Positions 8,321 to 17,759 of a stretch of DNA of 64,000 nt are shown here, piece after piece (position 1 is the first letter of the stretch; each line of letters starts with the position of its first letter). The notes beneath the pieces are model-generated. The model did no database searches. It saw nothing but the letters and a program-made list of their open reading frames with translations, and was not told the origin of the DNA. This stretch comes from Thalassococcus sp. S3. GTDB lineage: Bacteria; Pseudomonadota; Alphaproteobacteria; Rhodobacterales; Rhodobacteraceae. The stretch is taken from positions 31,561 through 95,560 of the forward strand of contig NZ_CP022304.1 in NCBI RefSeq assembly GCF_004216475.1. Direction: 5' to 3'. The translations under genes and the position numbers were made by a program.

Positions 8321-9609
8321 TGCGAACGCTCAGTTGGCTTGCCATTGTCAGGCTGGGGTTGATCCAGATGTGTCTGGGCTCAATCGTGGTTCTGACGACC
8401 TCGACGCTGAACCGGCTGATGGTGGTCGAACTGGCTTTGCCCGCCGTGCTGCCCGGCCTGCTGGTGGCGCTACATTACGGCATCCAGATCACGCGCCCCA
8501 ATTGGGGGTTCCGGTCGGACACGCAGGGCAACCGGACCCGCTGGATCATCGGCGGGATGGCGGCGCTGGCGGCGGGTGGGATGCTTGCGGCGTTTGGTGT
8601 GACGGTGCTGGAGCAGAGCTTTGCCATGGGCATGGCCGTGTCGGTCGTCGCCTATGCGCTGATCGGGCTGGGTGTGGGTGCGTCCGGCACCTCCCTGCTG
8701 GCGCTTCTGGCCACGGCGACCCATCCGAGGCGGCGGGCGGCAGCGGCGACGATCACCTGGCTGATGATGATCGCGGGGATCGCGATCACCGCCGGGGTCG
8801 TGGGTGCGCAGCTCGATCCCTATTCGCACGGGCTGCTTTTGCGGATCGTGGCGGTGGTCACGGGCGGGGCGGTGGTTCTGACCACGCTCGCCGTCTGGGG
8901 CGTGGAGGCGCGGGTGGACGCGCAGGCGGAGCCCGATCCGATGCCCTTCATGGAAGGTTTGAAAGAGGTCTGGGCCGAGCGCAAGGCGCGCAACTTCACC
9001 CTTTTCGTGTTCCTGTCGATGACCGCCTACTTCATGCAGGAGCTTATTCTGGAGCCCTATGCGGGCCTCGTCTTCGACTTCACGCCGGGTCAGTCGACGT
9101 CCCTTTCGGGCGCGCAGAATGGCGGTGTCTTTATCGGCATGGTGATCGTCGGTATTGCCGCGACCGGTCTGCGGATCGGGTCGCTGCGGGCCTGGGTGAT
9201 CGGCGGATGCCTCGGCTCGGCTGCGATGCTGGGCGTGATCTCGGCCCTGGGGCCGCTGGGCCCTGGCGCGCCGCTGGTGCCGGCGGTGGCGATGTTGGGC
9301 GTCTTTAACGGCATGTTCGCGGTCGCGGCCATTGGGTCGATGATGGCGCTGGCCGGAGAGGGCAGGGGCCGGCGCGAAGGCACGCGGATGGGCCTTTGGG
9401 GCGCCGCGCAGGCGATGGCCGCCGGGTTTGGCGGTCTGACCGGTGCGGCTGCCGTCGATATTATGCGGGTGCAAATGGCCAGTGATACGGCCGCGTTCGG
9501 CGCGGTGTTCCTGGCCGAGGCTGCCCTGTTCGTTGCCGCAGCGCTTTTGGCGCTGCGGATCATGGAAACCGCGCGGTCACCTGCCGCGCAGATGGTACCG
9601 GGGGAGTGA
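8320..9609 (+). CDS. bch2: PucC/LhaA-family MFS protein (Bch2, ORF428 homologue)
   Basis: This 429-residue membrane protein has about twelve predicted helices and belongs to the BCD/PucC branch of the MFS. Shared motifs include TLNRLMVVEL near residues 29-38, GFRSDTQGNRTRWIIGG, SMTAYFMQELILEPYAG and LWGAAQAMAAGFGG. It resembles the lhaA product at 53350-54780 in the same window. Between bchG and bchP it corresponds to ORF428/bch2 of Rhodobacter, implicated in bacteriochlorophyll delivery or light-harvesting assembly. Its start overlaps the bchG stop (TGATG). Confidence 0.93.
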   Translation: MRTLSWLAIVRLGLIQMCLGSIVVLTTSTLNRLMVVELALPAVLPGLLVALHYGIQITRPNWGFRSDTQGNRTRWIIGGMAALAAGGMLAAFGVTVLEQSFAMGMAVSVVAYALIGLGVGASGTSLLALLATATHPRRRAAAATITWLMMIAGIAITAGVVGAQLDPYSHGLLLRIVAVVTGGAVVLTTLAVWGVEARVDAQAEPDPMPFMEGLKEVWAERKARNFTLFVFLSMTAYFMQELILEPYAGLVFDFTPGQSTSLSGAQNGGVFIGMVIVGIAATGLRIGSLRAWVIGGCLGSAAMLGVISALGPLGPGAPLVPAVAMLGVFNGMFAVAAIGSMMALAGEGRGRREGTRMGLWGAAQAMAAGFGGLTGAAAVDIMRVQMASDTAAFGAVFLAEAALFVAAALLALRIMETARSPAAQMVPGE

Positions 9610-9612
9610 AAG

Positions 9613-10791
9613 ATGTATGACGTCGTTGTCGTGGGCGGAGGGCCGTCGGGCGCCACAGCCGCAGAGGATCTGGTCCGCTCGGGCCACAAGGTCGCGCTTT
9701 TGGATCGCGAAGGTCGGATCAAGCCCTGCGGCGGGGCGATCCCGCCCCGGCTGATGCGGGATTTTCATATCACCGACGATCAGCTTGTGGCCAAGGTGAA
9801 CACGGCCCGCATGATCTCGCCCACCGGGCGGACGGTGGACATCCCCATCGAGAACGGTTTTGTCGGCATGGTCGACCGCAAGGATTTCGACCCGTTCCTG
9901 CGCCAGCGCGCGGTCGAGGCCGGGGCGGAGTATTTCGTGGGCACCTTCGTGCGCATCGAACGCGACGGGCGCGGCCCCACCGTGATCTACCGCGACAAGG
10001 CCAGCGGGGAGGAGCGGGAATTACCCTGCAAGCTGGTGATCGGCGCCGACGGCGCGCGCTCCCGCGTGGGCCGGGCCGAAGTGCCGGGAGGCGACAAGAT
10101 CCCTTACGTGCTGGCCTATCATGAGATCATCAAGGCGCCGCCCAAGAATGCGGTCTACGATCCGGTGCGCTGCGACGTGGTCTATGACGGCGCGATCTCG
10201 CCCGATTTCTACGGCTGGGTCTTCCCGCATGGCGACAGCGCCAGCGTGGGCATGGGCACGGGGCTGGAAAACGTGGATCTGAAAGCGGCGACGGCGTCGC
10301 TGCGTGCGGCCTCGGGCCTGAGCGATTGCGAGACCCTGCGCAAGGAGGGCGCGCCCATTCCGCTCAAACCGCTCGACCGCTGGGACAACGGCAAGGATGT
10401 CGTGCTGGCCGGCGATGCGGCGGGTGTCGTGGCACCCTCGTCGGGCGAGGGGATCTATTATGCGATGGCAGGTGGTCGGGTGGCGGCCACGGCTTGTGCT
10501 GCGACACTTCGCTCTGGGCGCGTCAAAGACCTGCAATTGGCCCGCAAGCTCTTTATGAAAGAGCACAAGACCGTGTTCCGGGTGCTGCAATCCATGCAGA
10601 ATGCCTATTATCGGTCCGATGACCGGCGGGAGCGGTTCGTGTCGCTCTGCCATGATATCGACGTGCAGCGACTGACATTCGAGGCCTATATGAACAAGGA
10701 ACTGGTGAAGGCACGGCCCCTGGCGCACATCAAGATCGGGCTGAAGAACATCGCTCATCTGACAGGTCTGGTGTCACCAGAACGGGTATGA
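9613..10791 (+). CDS. bchP: Geranylgeranyl diphosphate / geranylgeranyl-bacteriochlorophyll reductase
   Basis: This FAD- and NADPH-dependent reductase of 392 residues converts the geranylgeranyl tail to phytyl. The N-terminal dinucleotide-binding motif is VVVGGGPSGATAAEDL (residues 4-19), and the second FAD motif is VVLAGDAAGVVAPSSGEGIYYAM near residues 262-283. Both are typical of the ChlP/BchP family. The ATG at 9613 follows the bch2 stop by three bases. Its stop overlaps the idi start by four bases (ATGA at 10788-10791), so the four genes are likely one transcript. Confidence 0.96.
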   Translation: MYDVVVVGGGPSGATAAEDLVRSGHKVALLDREGRIKPCGGAIPPRLMRDFHITDDQLVAKVNTARMISPTGRTVDIPIENGFVGMVDRKDFDPFLRQRAVEAGAEYFVGTFVRIERDGRGPTVIYRDKASGEERELPCKLVIGADGARSRVGRAEVPGGDKIPYVLAYHEIIKAPPKNAVYDPVRCDVVYDGAISPDFYGWVFPHGDSASVGMGTGLENVDLKAATASLRAASGLSDCETLRKEGAPIPLKPLDRWDNGKDVVLAGDAAGVVAPSSGEGIYYAMAGGRVAATACAATLRSGRVKDLQLARKLFMKEHKTVFRVLQSMQNAYYRSDDRRERFVSLCHDIDVQRLTFEAYMNKELVKARPLAHIKIGLKNIAHLTGLVSPERV

Positions 10792-11327
10792 GCCTGATGA
10801 TCCCGGCCTGGGTAAACGGTACTTTGACCCCGGTCGAGAAGCTGGAAGCGCATCAGCGCGGGCTGCGCCACAAGGCGGTGTCGGTCTTCGTGATCCGGGG
10901 CCGGGAGATCCTGATGCAGCGCCGGGCGATGGGGAAATACCATACGCCGGGCCTGTGGGCGAATACCTGCTGCACGCATCCCGATTGGGGTGAAAGCCCA
11001 AGCGATTGCGCGGTGAGACGGTTGAAGGAGGAGTTGGGTATCACGGGTCTTTACCCGGAGTTCCGGCACCATCTGGAATACCGCGCGGATGTGGGCAACG
11101 GACTGGTCGAACACGAGGTGGTCGATGTGTTCCTGGCCCGCGCGGGTGCCGATGTGAAGGTGGAGCCGAACCCGGACGAGGTGATGGAGACGCGCTGGGT
11201 CGACTATCACGATCTTCTGGCTGAGGTCGCACGGCATCCCGACCGCTTCACACCCTGGCTGAAGATCTATCTGCGCGACCATGCGGATGTGATCTTTGGC
11301 CCCGATCTGGTGATCGCGGCGCGTTAG
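10788..11327 (+). CDS. idi: Isopentenyl-diphosphate delta-isomerase, type I
   Basis: This Nudix-fold enzyme of 179 residues interconverts IPP and DMAPP and so feeds the geranylgeranyl and carotenoid pathways. The catalytic Cys is C62 in NTCCTHP and metal-ligand histidines lie around H27 and H64. The Nudix region runs through RRLKEELGI, and the second acidic catalytic site is in VEHEVVDVF near residue 114. It closes the bchG-bch2-bchP-idi operon as in Rhodobacter (ORF176). An alternative start at 10797 would shorten it by three residues, but the ATGA overlap favours 10788. Confidence 0.96.
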   Translation: MSLMIPAWVNGTLTPVEKLEAHQRGLRHKAVSVFVIRGREILMQRRAMGKYHTPGLWANTCCTHPDWGESPSDCAVRRLKEELGITGLYPEFRHHLEYRADVGNGLVEHEVVDVFLARAGADVKVEPNPDEVMETRWVDYHDLLAEVARHPDRFTPWLKIYLRDHADVIFGPDLVIAAR

Positions 11328-11331
11328 GCTA

Positions 11332-11391
11332 GCCAAAGCGCCTTTGGCAGGCGGCGGGATTTTCCGTATTTATATCGAGAAGAAGCAGGGG
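11332..11391 (+). repeat. Hairpin plus CCGTATTT/GAGAAGAAG tail element, copy 1
   Basis: A perfect 7-bp hairpin (11332-11338 with 11342-11348, loop CGC) follows the idi stop. It is followed by a tail at 11364-11391 that contains CCGTATTT and ATCGAGAAGAAGCAGGGG. The same tail recurs at 41128-41154, again after a GC-rich hairpin downstream of a stop codon. A related AAAGAAGCAGGGG ending closes the element inside bchB. It may be a 3'-end or terminator-associated dispersed repeat. Confidence 0.55.
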
Positions 11392-11450
11392 ACCTGCGCT
11401 TGATAGTTACACTTTGCGCTGATTGCGTCGGCGCAAAGGGAGGATTTCGC

Positions 11451-12692
11451 ATGACGGTTCTGATCGCGGGCGGCGGTATTGCCGGGCTGACGCTGGGATT
11501 GACGCTGCACCAGATCGGGGTGCCCTTCCGGATCTTCGAGGCTGTGCGAGAGCTGAAACCCCTGGGCGTGGGGATCAACATTCAGCCAAATGCGGTGCGG
11601 GAGCTGATGGATCTGGGGCTGGGGCCGGAGTTGGACCGAATTGGTGTGCGCACGCGGCAATACGGGTTTTATTCGAAACTCGGCAAGACGATCTGGGAAG
11701 AGCCACGCGGCACTTTTGCCGGCTATGACTGGCCGCAATACTCGATCCATCGCGGGCGGCTGCAGATGCTTCTGTACGAGGTGCTTTGCGTGCGAGCCGG
11801 GGCGGGTTGTGTGGAGACCTCGGCGCGTGCGATTGGGTTTGAGGGGGCGCGTCTGCTGTTGGAGGACGGGCGGCAGGTGCAGGGTGATGTCATCGTCGCA
11901 GCGGACGGTATTCATTCGGCGATCCGCGCGCAGATGGTCCCGGATGAGGGCGCGCCGATCTGGGATGGCGCGATCCTGTGGCGGGGCACCAGCATGGCCA
12001 AGCTGTTCTTTGGCGGAGGGGCGATGGTGCTGATCGGGCACGACACGCAGCGACTGGTGGCCTATCCGATCAGCGAGGCAGACGAGGAGACTGGCCTAGC
12101 CGAGATCAACTGGATTGCGGAACTGCGCGTCGATCCCTCCCACGGCTGGAAGAAGGAAGACTGGAATCGGGGAGCGGATCTGGCGGATTTCGCGCCCGAC
12201 TTCGCCGATTGGCGGTTCGACTGGCTGGACGTGCCGGCGCTGATCGCGGGCGCGCAAGCCGTCTATGAGTATCCCATGGTGGATCGTGACCCACTGGAGC
12301 AATGGACGCATGGCCCGGTGACCCTGATGGGCGATGCGGCGCATCCGACCTATCCCGTGGGATCGAATGGCGCGAGCCAGGCCATCATGGATGCCCGCAT
12401 GATCGGTGCGAAGATCCTGCACCACGGTGTCGGAGCCGCAGCGCTTGAGGCCTACGAGGCTGAGATGCGACCGCTGACCACCGGTGTGATCAACGCCAAT
12501 CGCGGGGCGGGGCCGGATGCGATCCTGCAGAAGGTGGAGGATTTGTGCGGCGGGCGTTTCGAACGGATCGATGACGTGATTTCGCAGGAGGCGCTGGCCG
12601 ATCACGCCGCGCGGTACAAGGCCGTTGCCGGGTTTTCTATCGAAGCGCTGAATGCAAGGCCGCGTCTTATCGCGGAAGGCGCGCGGTTCTAA
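11451..12692 (+). CDS. FAD-dependent monooxygenase (UbiH / salicylate-hydroxylase family)
   Basis: This group A flavoprotein of 413 residues has the GxGxxG FAD motif GGGIAGL at residues 6-12, the NADPH/FAD segment VIVAADGIHSAIR, and the GD motif LMGDAAHPTYPVGSNGASQAIMDA near residue 293. Together these define aromatic-ring hydroxylases of the PhzS/3-hydroxybenzoate-6-hydroxylase type. The ATG at 11451 follows AGGAtttcgc and gives the conserved MTVLIAGGG start. The gene is convergent with the next epimerase; their stop codons overlap by three bases. The substrate is unknown and a link to photosynthesis is not indicated. Confidence 0.86.
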   Translation: MTVLIAGGGIAGLTLGLTLHQIGVPFRIFEAVRELKPLGVGINIQPNAVRELMDLGLGPELDRIGVRTRQYGFYSKLGKTIWEEPRGTFAGYDWPQYSIHRGRLQMLLYEVLCVRAGAGCVETSARAIGFEGARLLLEDGRQVQGDVIVAADGIHSAIRAQMVPDEGAPIWDGAILWRGTSMAKLFFGGGAMVLIGHDTQRLVAYPISEADEETGLAEINWIAELRVDPSHGWKKEDWNRGADLADFAPDFADWRFDWLDVPALIAGAQAVYEYPMVDRDPLEQWTHGPVTLMGDAAHPTYPVGSNGASQAIMDARMIGAKILHHGVGAAALEAYEAEMRPLTTGVINANRGAGPDAILQKVEDLCGGRFERIDDVISQEALADHAARYKAVAGFSIEALNARPRLIAEGARF

Positions 12693-13732
12693 AGGCCGTA
12701 ATAGGCCCTGAACCAGCTCACGAAGCGGTCGATGCCGGTCTGAAGATCGGTCTGGGGCGCATAGCCCGTCAGGGCCTGCAGCAAAGTGGCATCCGCCCAG
12801 GTGGCAGGCACGTCCCCAGGCTGCATCTGCATCATGTTGCGGATGGCCTGGCGGCCGGTGGCCTTTTCAATCGCGGCGATGAACTCCATCAATGGCACGG
12901 GCGCGGAATTGCCAATATTGACCAGCCGCCAGGGCGCCACCGGAGACAGGCTGTCCCCCGTTATGGTGGGGCCTTCTCCGGGGATTTGGTCGACTAGCAA
13001 CGACAGGGCATGAACCAGGTCGTCGACGTAGGTAAAGTCGCGCTGCATGTCCCCGTGATTGTAGATATCTATGGGCTCTCCGCTCAGGATGGCCCGCGTG
13101 AACTTGTGCGGTGCCATATCGGGCCGGCCCCAGGGTCCGTAGACCGTGAAAAAGCGAAACATCGTGATCGGCAGGTCATGCAGATGCGCGTAGACATGGG
13201 CCAGGTTCTCGGTGGCCTTTTTAGTGGCCGCGTAGAACGACATCTGATGATCGGCCCTGTCCGTCTCGGCATAGGGCATTTCGGTCTTTGCGCCGTACGC
13301 GGACGAGCTTGAGGCAAGAAGCGTATGCGCTGGAGGATGCCAGCGCGCGGCTTCGAGCAATTCAAACGTGCCGGTCACGTTGGTATCAAGATAGACGCGC
13401 GGGTTATCGAGCGAATAGCGAACACCGGCCTGAGCGGCGAGGTGAACCACCAGATCGGGGCGATGCCGGTCAAACAGGTCCTGCAGCAGTCCGGGCGTTT
13501 CCAGCCGGCCTTCGACAAGTTCAAAGGGGCCATCGGGCAGGTTGGCCAGGCGGGCGCGTTTGAGCACCACGTCGTAATAGTCGGTCATCGCATCGACCCC
13601 GATCACCTGCCATCCGTCCCGGAGCAGACGCGCACAGCAATGGTATCCGATAAAGCCGGCGGCGCCGGTTACGAGTGCCGTTTTCAACTCATGCCTCACT
13701 TCGTCTTTTCCGAAAGACCCGGCGGATTGCAC
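12689..13732 (-). CDS. UDP-glucuronate 4-epimerase-like NAD-dependent epimerase
   Basis: This extended SDR protein of up to 347 residues has the NAD motif GAAGFIG, the catalytic Ser in LLASSSSAYG and Tyr/Lys in YAATKKATE. The signatures VRYSLDNPRVYLDTNVTGTF and RDFTYVDDLV are typical of UDP-GlcA 4-epimerases (CapI/GAE). The ATG at 13732 is weak. A TTG at 13687, preceded by GAGG, would give MKTALVTGAAGFIG, the usual family start, so the true protein may be 332 residues. It probably supplies UDP-galacturonate to the exopolysaccharide genes that follow on the opposite strand. Confidence 0.88.
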   Translation of the reverse strand: MQSAGSFGKDEVRHELKTALVTGAAGFIGYHCCARLLRDGWQVIGVDAMTDYYDVVLKRARLANLPDGPFELVEGRLETPGLLQDLFDRHRPDLVVHLAAQAGVRYSLDNPRVYLDTNVTGTFELLEAARWHPPAHTLLASSSSAYGAKTEMPYAETDRADHQMSFYAATKKATENLAHVYAHLHDLPITMFRFFTVYGPWGRPDMAPHKFTRAILSGEPIDIYNHGDMQRDFTYVDDLVHALSLLVDQIPGEGPTITGDSLSPVAPWRLVNIGNSAPVPLMEFIAAIEKATGRQAIRNMMQMQPGDVPATWADATLLQALTGYAPQTDLQTGIDRFVSWFRAYYGL

Positions 13733-13794
13733 TTGCCTCCGGATCTGCTCGGAGCCTCTTGCGCGATGGAGCCGGGCGAGGCAAGAGTACGCGC

Positions 13795-15039
13795 ATGAAG
13801 ATATTGTTTGTGCATCAAAATATGCCGGGCCAGTACCGGGAATTGATCAAGTGGCTTGTGGACCGGGGGGAGCATGAAATCGTGTTCCTGACCCAGCGCG
13901 AAAATGTCAAACTGGACGGGGTGAAGACCCATGTCTACCGCACCCATCATGTCCCGAAAGAGGATGCCTATGGGCTATCCAAGGTCTGGGAAGAGGCTGC
14001 GGGGATGGGATTTGGCGCTGCGATGGCCGTGCAGGAAATCGAGCGCAAGGACGGCTTTCGCCCGGATATCGTGATCGGGCATGTCGGCTGGGGAGAGCTG
14101 ACCTTTTTCAAGCAGATCATGCCGGACGTGCCGATCATCGGCTTTTTCGAATATTTCTACATGCTGCATGGCGGCCCGGTGAATTTCGACCCCGAAGAGA
14201 CGACATCGGAACATACGCCGTTTCTGCTGCATGCGCGCAACGTGGTGCCGAGCCTCAACATTCAAAGCGTGGATCTGGGCCACAGCCCGACGGAATGGCA
14301 GCGCGATACCTTTCCCAAAAGCTTTCATGACAAGATCTATGTCTGTCACGACGGGATCCGGACCGATCAGCTCAGACCCGATGCGAATGTGTCGCTGAAG
14401 CTGGGGCGCCTGCCAAAGCCATTGACCCGCGACGACGAGGTGTTCACCTATCTCGCCCGCAATATGGAGCGGACCCGGGGGTTTCATCAGATCATGAGGG
14501 CGCTGCCCAAGATCCTGGAGGCCCGACCGAACGCAAGGGTTTTGATGATCGGCGGTAACGAGACGTCATATGGCCGCAAGAGCGAGCATCCCGGCGGGTT
14601 GCGCGGAGAGATGGAGCGCGAAGTCGGCGATCGGCTCGACTGGGACCGCGTGCATTTCCTGGGCCGCGTGCCCTACAACTTTTTCAAGAATGTCGTGCAG
14701 ATCAGCCGCTGCCACATCTACCTGACCATGCCGTTTGTCCTGTCCTGGTCGCTGCTGGAGGCAATGGCGATGGAGGCGACCATCGTGTCGTCAGATGTGG
14801 CGCCGGTCCGGGAGGTCATGACCCACGGCAAGACGGGTCTTTTGGTTGATTTCTTCGATGCCGAGCAACTGGCGGATCAGGTCATTGAGGTTCTGTCCAA
14901 TCAACACGCCTATGCGCATCTGGGGCCTGCCGCCCGTGAACACGTGGTCAAGAACTACGACTTCCTGACCAAATGCCTGCCGCAGCATATTGAGCACATC
15001 AACAGCCTGGTTCCGCCCGAAAAGGCGATCCGCATCTAG
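13795..15039 (+). CDS. Glycosyltransferase, GT4-type
   Basis: This GT-B fold transferase of 414 residues has an N-terminal acceptor domain beginning MKILFVHQNMPGQYRELIKWL, which is typical of a GT4 subgroup. The C-terminal donor domain contains VFTYLARNMERTRGFHQIMRALPKIL, VHFLGRVPY and the acidic segment VLSWSLLEAMAMEATIVSSDVAPVREVM, near residues 319-345. It likely adds a sugar during exopolysaccharide assembly. I preferred ATG 13795 over the longer open frame starting at 13675, which overlaps the divergent epimerase gene. Donor and acceptor are unknown. Confidence 0.88.
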   Translation: MKILFVHQNMPGQYRELIKWLVDRGEHEIVFLTQRENVKLDGVKTHVYRTHHVPKEDAYGLSKVWEEAAGMGFGAAMAVQEIERKDGFRPDIVIGHVGWGELTFFKQIMPDVPIIGFFEYFYMLHGGPVNFDPEETTSEHTPFLLHARNVVPSLNIQSVDLGHSPTEWQRDTFPKSFHDKIYVCHDGIRTDQLRPDANVSLKLGRLPKPLTRDDEVFTYLARNMERTRGFHQIMRALPKILEARPNARVLMIGGNETSYGRKSEHPGGLRGEMEREVGDRLDWDRVHFLGRVPYNFFKNVVQISRCHIYLTMPFVLSWSLLEAMAMEATIVSSDVAPVREVMTHGKTGLLVDFFDAEQLADQVIEVLSNQHAYAHLGPAAREHVVKNYDFLTKCLPQHIEHINSLVPPEKAIRI

Positions 15040-15046
15040 CGGATCA

Positions 15047-16159
15047 TCAATTGCTTGCAGTCGTCACCAGACCGAACACCGATCCGATCAGGCCAAAGAC
15101 GGTACGAACATTGCTCACGGGGCTTTCGCTGACAAAGACGAGGTCCTTGCTGTTGATCTCGAACTTCCGGGCAGAGAAAAGGCCGTCTGCCGTGGTCAGA
15201 TCGATCGTAAAGACAACGCGCGTTTCCCGCGGGCCGCGGACACCGGGACTGACGGATGTGGCCGGATATTCCCGAAGCACCAAAACGCCCTTGGGGTTGC
15301 CGCGAACATCCTCCACACCGCCGACGATCGACACGGCGTCCATGGCGGAGATACGATCCTTGGTGAATGGATGAAGGGCCTCTTGTCCGGTGGCACCGAG
15401 GGAGAGGAAATAGCGTTCGTCTTCTTCCACGATGATCTGATCGCCGCCGACAAGGCGGGTGTCAAAGGACGGATTTTCATAAAGTCGGTCGACGGAGGTG
15501 CCATAAATCTGCGCGCCACGGATCAGGCGGATTTGCGGATTGTCCATGGTCGGCGATACGCCGCCCCCGGCGGCCAGCAAGGCAAGTACGGTATAGTTCC
15601 GATCCGGCATCGGGTATTCGCCGGGTTGGTTCACACCGCCCACGAGGTCGACGGAATTGGAGCGGCCGGCAACCAGGCTCAACTGAACCTGCGCGGACGG
15701 GACGATAACCTCAAGATCGCGCTGAATGGATTCGCGGGCGCTTTCAGGCGTCCGTCCCGACACGTTGACGTTGCCGAGATAGGGTACAAAGACAGTCCCG
15801 TTCGGAGAGACGCGCACACCGTTCAGATCAACCGAAAGCTGCTCGGTGCTGGTCAGGAGGGAGCTTTCGTTGCTGTCCCAGACCTTCATGTCCAATGTGT
15901 CGCCGGCCCGGATCAGTTGGCTTGATGCGCCCCGGCTGCTTGGGATCCAGCTTAGATGCCGCTCTTCCACACGCGGCCATTGTGACAGGGTCGGTAGGAA
16001 AGCGCGGGTGACTGGGTAGACAGCGAAATCGGCGTCCGGCCTATCGGCGCTTCCGATGATCTCGTTCGTGACCGCCGCACCGCGTGGCAGGTTTCCGCAA
16101 GCGGTGAGACCGATCGACGTGGCCAGGACCAGAAATAGCTTTGTTAGGAAATGATACAT
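15047..16159 (-). CDS. Outer-membrane polysaccharide export lipoprotein (Wza/KpsD-like)
   Basis: This lipoprotein of 370 residues has an N-terminal signal peptide with the lipobox LTAC (Cys at about residue 20). A Poly_export region follows (DTLDMKVWDSNESSLL...VSPNGTVFVPYLGNVNVSGRTPESARESIQRDL). SLBB-like repeats come next, beginning SVDLVGGVNQPGEYPMPDRNYTVLALLAAGGG. Such proteins form the outer-membrane channel for exported polysaccharide. The ATG at 16159 gives the signal peptide directly; an upstream ATG at 16225 would add 22 charged residues. It is divergent from the next epimerase gene. No Wzc-type co-polymerase gene is seen nearby. Confidence 0.9.
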   Translation of the reverse strand: MYHFLTKLFLVLATSIGLTACGNLPRGAAVTNEIIGSADRPDADFAVYPVTRAFLPTLSQWPRVEERHLSWIPSSRGASSQLIRAGDTLDMKVWDSNESSLLTSTEQLSVDLNGVRVSPNGTVFVPYLGNVNVSGRTPESARESIQRDLEVIVPSAQVQLSLVAGRSNSVDLVGGVNQPGEYPMPDRNYTVLALLAAGGGVSPTMDNPQIRLIRGAQIYGTSVDRLYENPSFDTRLVGGDQIIVEEDERYFLSLGATGQEALHPFTKDRISAMDAVSIVGGVEDVRGNPKGVLVLREYPATSVSPGVRGPRETRVVFTIDLTTADGLFSARKFEINSKDLVFVSESPVSNVRTVFGLIGSVFGLVTTASN

Positions 16160-16272
16160 GTGACGCTGCCCCTTTTGTCTTGTTTTTGCGCAATCGACCG
16201 TGATCCGTCTTTCCGCGCGCGACAAAAGCCACCCATTGGAATTTGAATGTCGGCAAGATACTGGCTAACGCC

Positions 16273-17145
16273 ATGACGTCAACGGCTAGAACATCGAACT
16301 TTGCCGAAGGTGGGCTTCTTGTGACCGGTGGCAGCGGTGCGCTGGGGCGCATCCTGCGGCACCATTGGGACATGGTGCCGCAGATCACGTGGCAAAGCCG
16401 TACACCCGCGCCGGGTTTTCGCATATTCGACCCCCTGACCGACGAGGCGGCCTTTGCGGAAGCGGCCCAAAATGTCGCGGCGCTTTACTGCCTGTCGGGC
16501 GTGACACCCGCGTATCACCGTCGCACGGGCGCGCCCTTTTCGCTGAACGCCGATCTTGCCTGCGCTGCGATCCGGGCGGCGGAGCAGGGACAGGCACGCC
16601 GCGTCTTTCTGATGTCGAGCGCGGCTGTCTACGGGCGGGCCACCGGACGGCTGCAGGAAGAGATGCCATGCACACCGGTTTCAGACTACGGGCGCGCAAA
16701 GCTGGATATGGAAGAGGCCGCTCTGGCGCTTGGCCGGGCGCGGAACGTGCCGGTGACCATTCTGCGGATCGGGAACGTGGTTGGCGCAGATGCAATTGTC
16801 GGAGGCTGGCATGCCGATATGGCGCTGGACTGCGACGGGCAGGGAAATACGCCACGTCGCAGTTATATCGGGCCCGCCGGCCTTTCCCGCGCCTTGGCCG
16901 GTCTTGCACAGGAAAAGGATCTGCCGGATTGCATCAACATCGCGGCGGGGGCGCCGGTGGCAATGGGTGCGCTTTTGGACGAAGCGGGTCTGCCCTGGAC
17001 CTCCAGAACACCCGGAGCGGACGTGATCTGGACCGTCTCGCTTGAGACCGTACGCCTTGAAAAGCATGTCCGATTTACGCCAGAAGAGCGCAGTCTGACG
17101 GGGATGGTGCAAGAGTGGCGTAGAATGGAGGGCGGGAAGAAATGA
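16273..17145 (+). CDS. NAD-dependent epimerase/dehydratase (sugar nucleotide)
   Basis: This extended-SDR protein of 290 residues has the nucleotide-binding motif VTGGSGALG, the active-site Ser in FLMSSAAVYG and the Tyr/Lys pair in YGRAKLDME. It is shorter than most epimerases (about 310-340 residues). The ATG at 16273 is preferred to a TTG at 16243, which adds ten unconserved residues. Its stop overlaps the ATG of the following sugar-phosphate transferase (ATGA), so the product probably provides the sugar nucleotide used by that enzyme. The exact sugar is unknown. Confidence 0.82.
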   Translation: MTSTARTSNFAEGGLLVTGGSGALGRILRHHWDMVPQITWQSRTPAPGFRIFDPLTDEAAFAEAAQNVAALYCLSGVTPAYHRRTGAPFSLNADLACAAIRAAEQGQARRVFLMSSAAVYGRATGRLQEEMPCTPVSDYGRAKLDMEEAALALGRARNVPVTILRIGNVVGADAIVGGWHADMALDCDGQGNTPRRSYIGPAGLSRALAGLAQEKDLPDCINIAAGAPVAMGALLDEAGLPWTSRTPGADVIWTVSLETVRLEKHVRFTPEERSLTGMVQEWRRMEGGKK

Positions 17146-17759
17146 CCTGGCGCAAACGGATATTCGACCTTTTCTTTGCAAGCCTTCTTGTCATCATACT
17201 GGCGCCGGTGCTGATCGGTCTGATCATTTATCTTCTCGTAAAGGAGGGGCGCCCCCTGTTTTACGTGGCAGAGCGGATGAAAGGACCCGATACCCCGTTC
17301 AATCTCTGGAAATTGCGGACGATGAACGTGGTCGCTGAAGATACCGGCGTATCGGGCGGGGACAAATCAAGCCGCGTGACCCGCACGGGTGCCTGGCTGC
17401 GCCGCAAAAGGCTGGATGAATTTCCCCAGCTTTGGAACATCCTGCGCGGAGACCTGAGTTTTGTCGGCCCGCGCCCCCCCTTGCGCCAATATGTCGAGCA
17501 GTTTCCCGAGCTTTATTCCGAGGTGCTTAAGTCCCGGCCGGGTGTGACCGGTCTTGCCACGATCGTCTATCACAAGCATGAAGAGGCGTTGTTGTCGCGC
17601 TGCGCGACATCGCAGGAAACGGATGACATCTATTCGCGGATCTGCGTTCCCCGGAAAGCGCGGCTGGACCTGATCTATCAGCGCAATCAGAATACATGCT
17701 ATGACTTCGATCTTGTGTTTCAGACAATCGGAAACCTGTTCACACGCGATCGGCGCTAG
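17142..17759 (+). CDS. Undecaprenyl-phosphate sugar-1-phosphate transferase (PglC/WcaJ C-domain type)
   Basis: This monotopic membrane enzyme of 205 residues starts polysaccharide repeat units by moving a sugar-1-phosphate onto undecaprenyl phosphate. It has one N-terminal membrane segment (IFDLFFASLLVIILAPVLIGLIIYLL), then KLRTM with its basic cluster near 58-62, the RLDEFPQLWNILRGDLSFVGPRP signature with the catalytic Asp-Glu pair near 91-92, and the RPGVTGLA motif. The length matches stand-alone transferases rather than the five-helix WbaP form. It is coupled to the preceding epimerase by ATGA. Confidence 0.93.
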   Translation: MTWRKRIFDLFFASLLVIILAPVLIGLIIYLLVKEGRPLFYVAERMKGPDTPFNLWKLRTMNVVAEDTGVSGGDKSSRVTRTGAWLRRKRLDEFPQLWNILRGDLSFVGPRPPLRQYVEQFPELYSEVLKSRPGVTGLATIVYHKHEEALLSRCATSQETDDIYSRICVPRKARLDLIYQRNQNTCYDFDLVFQTIGNLFTRDRR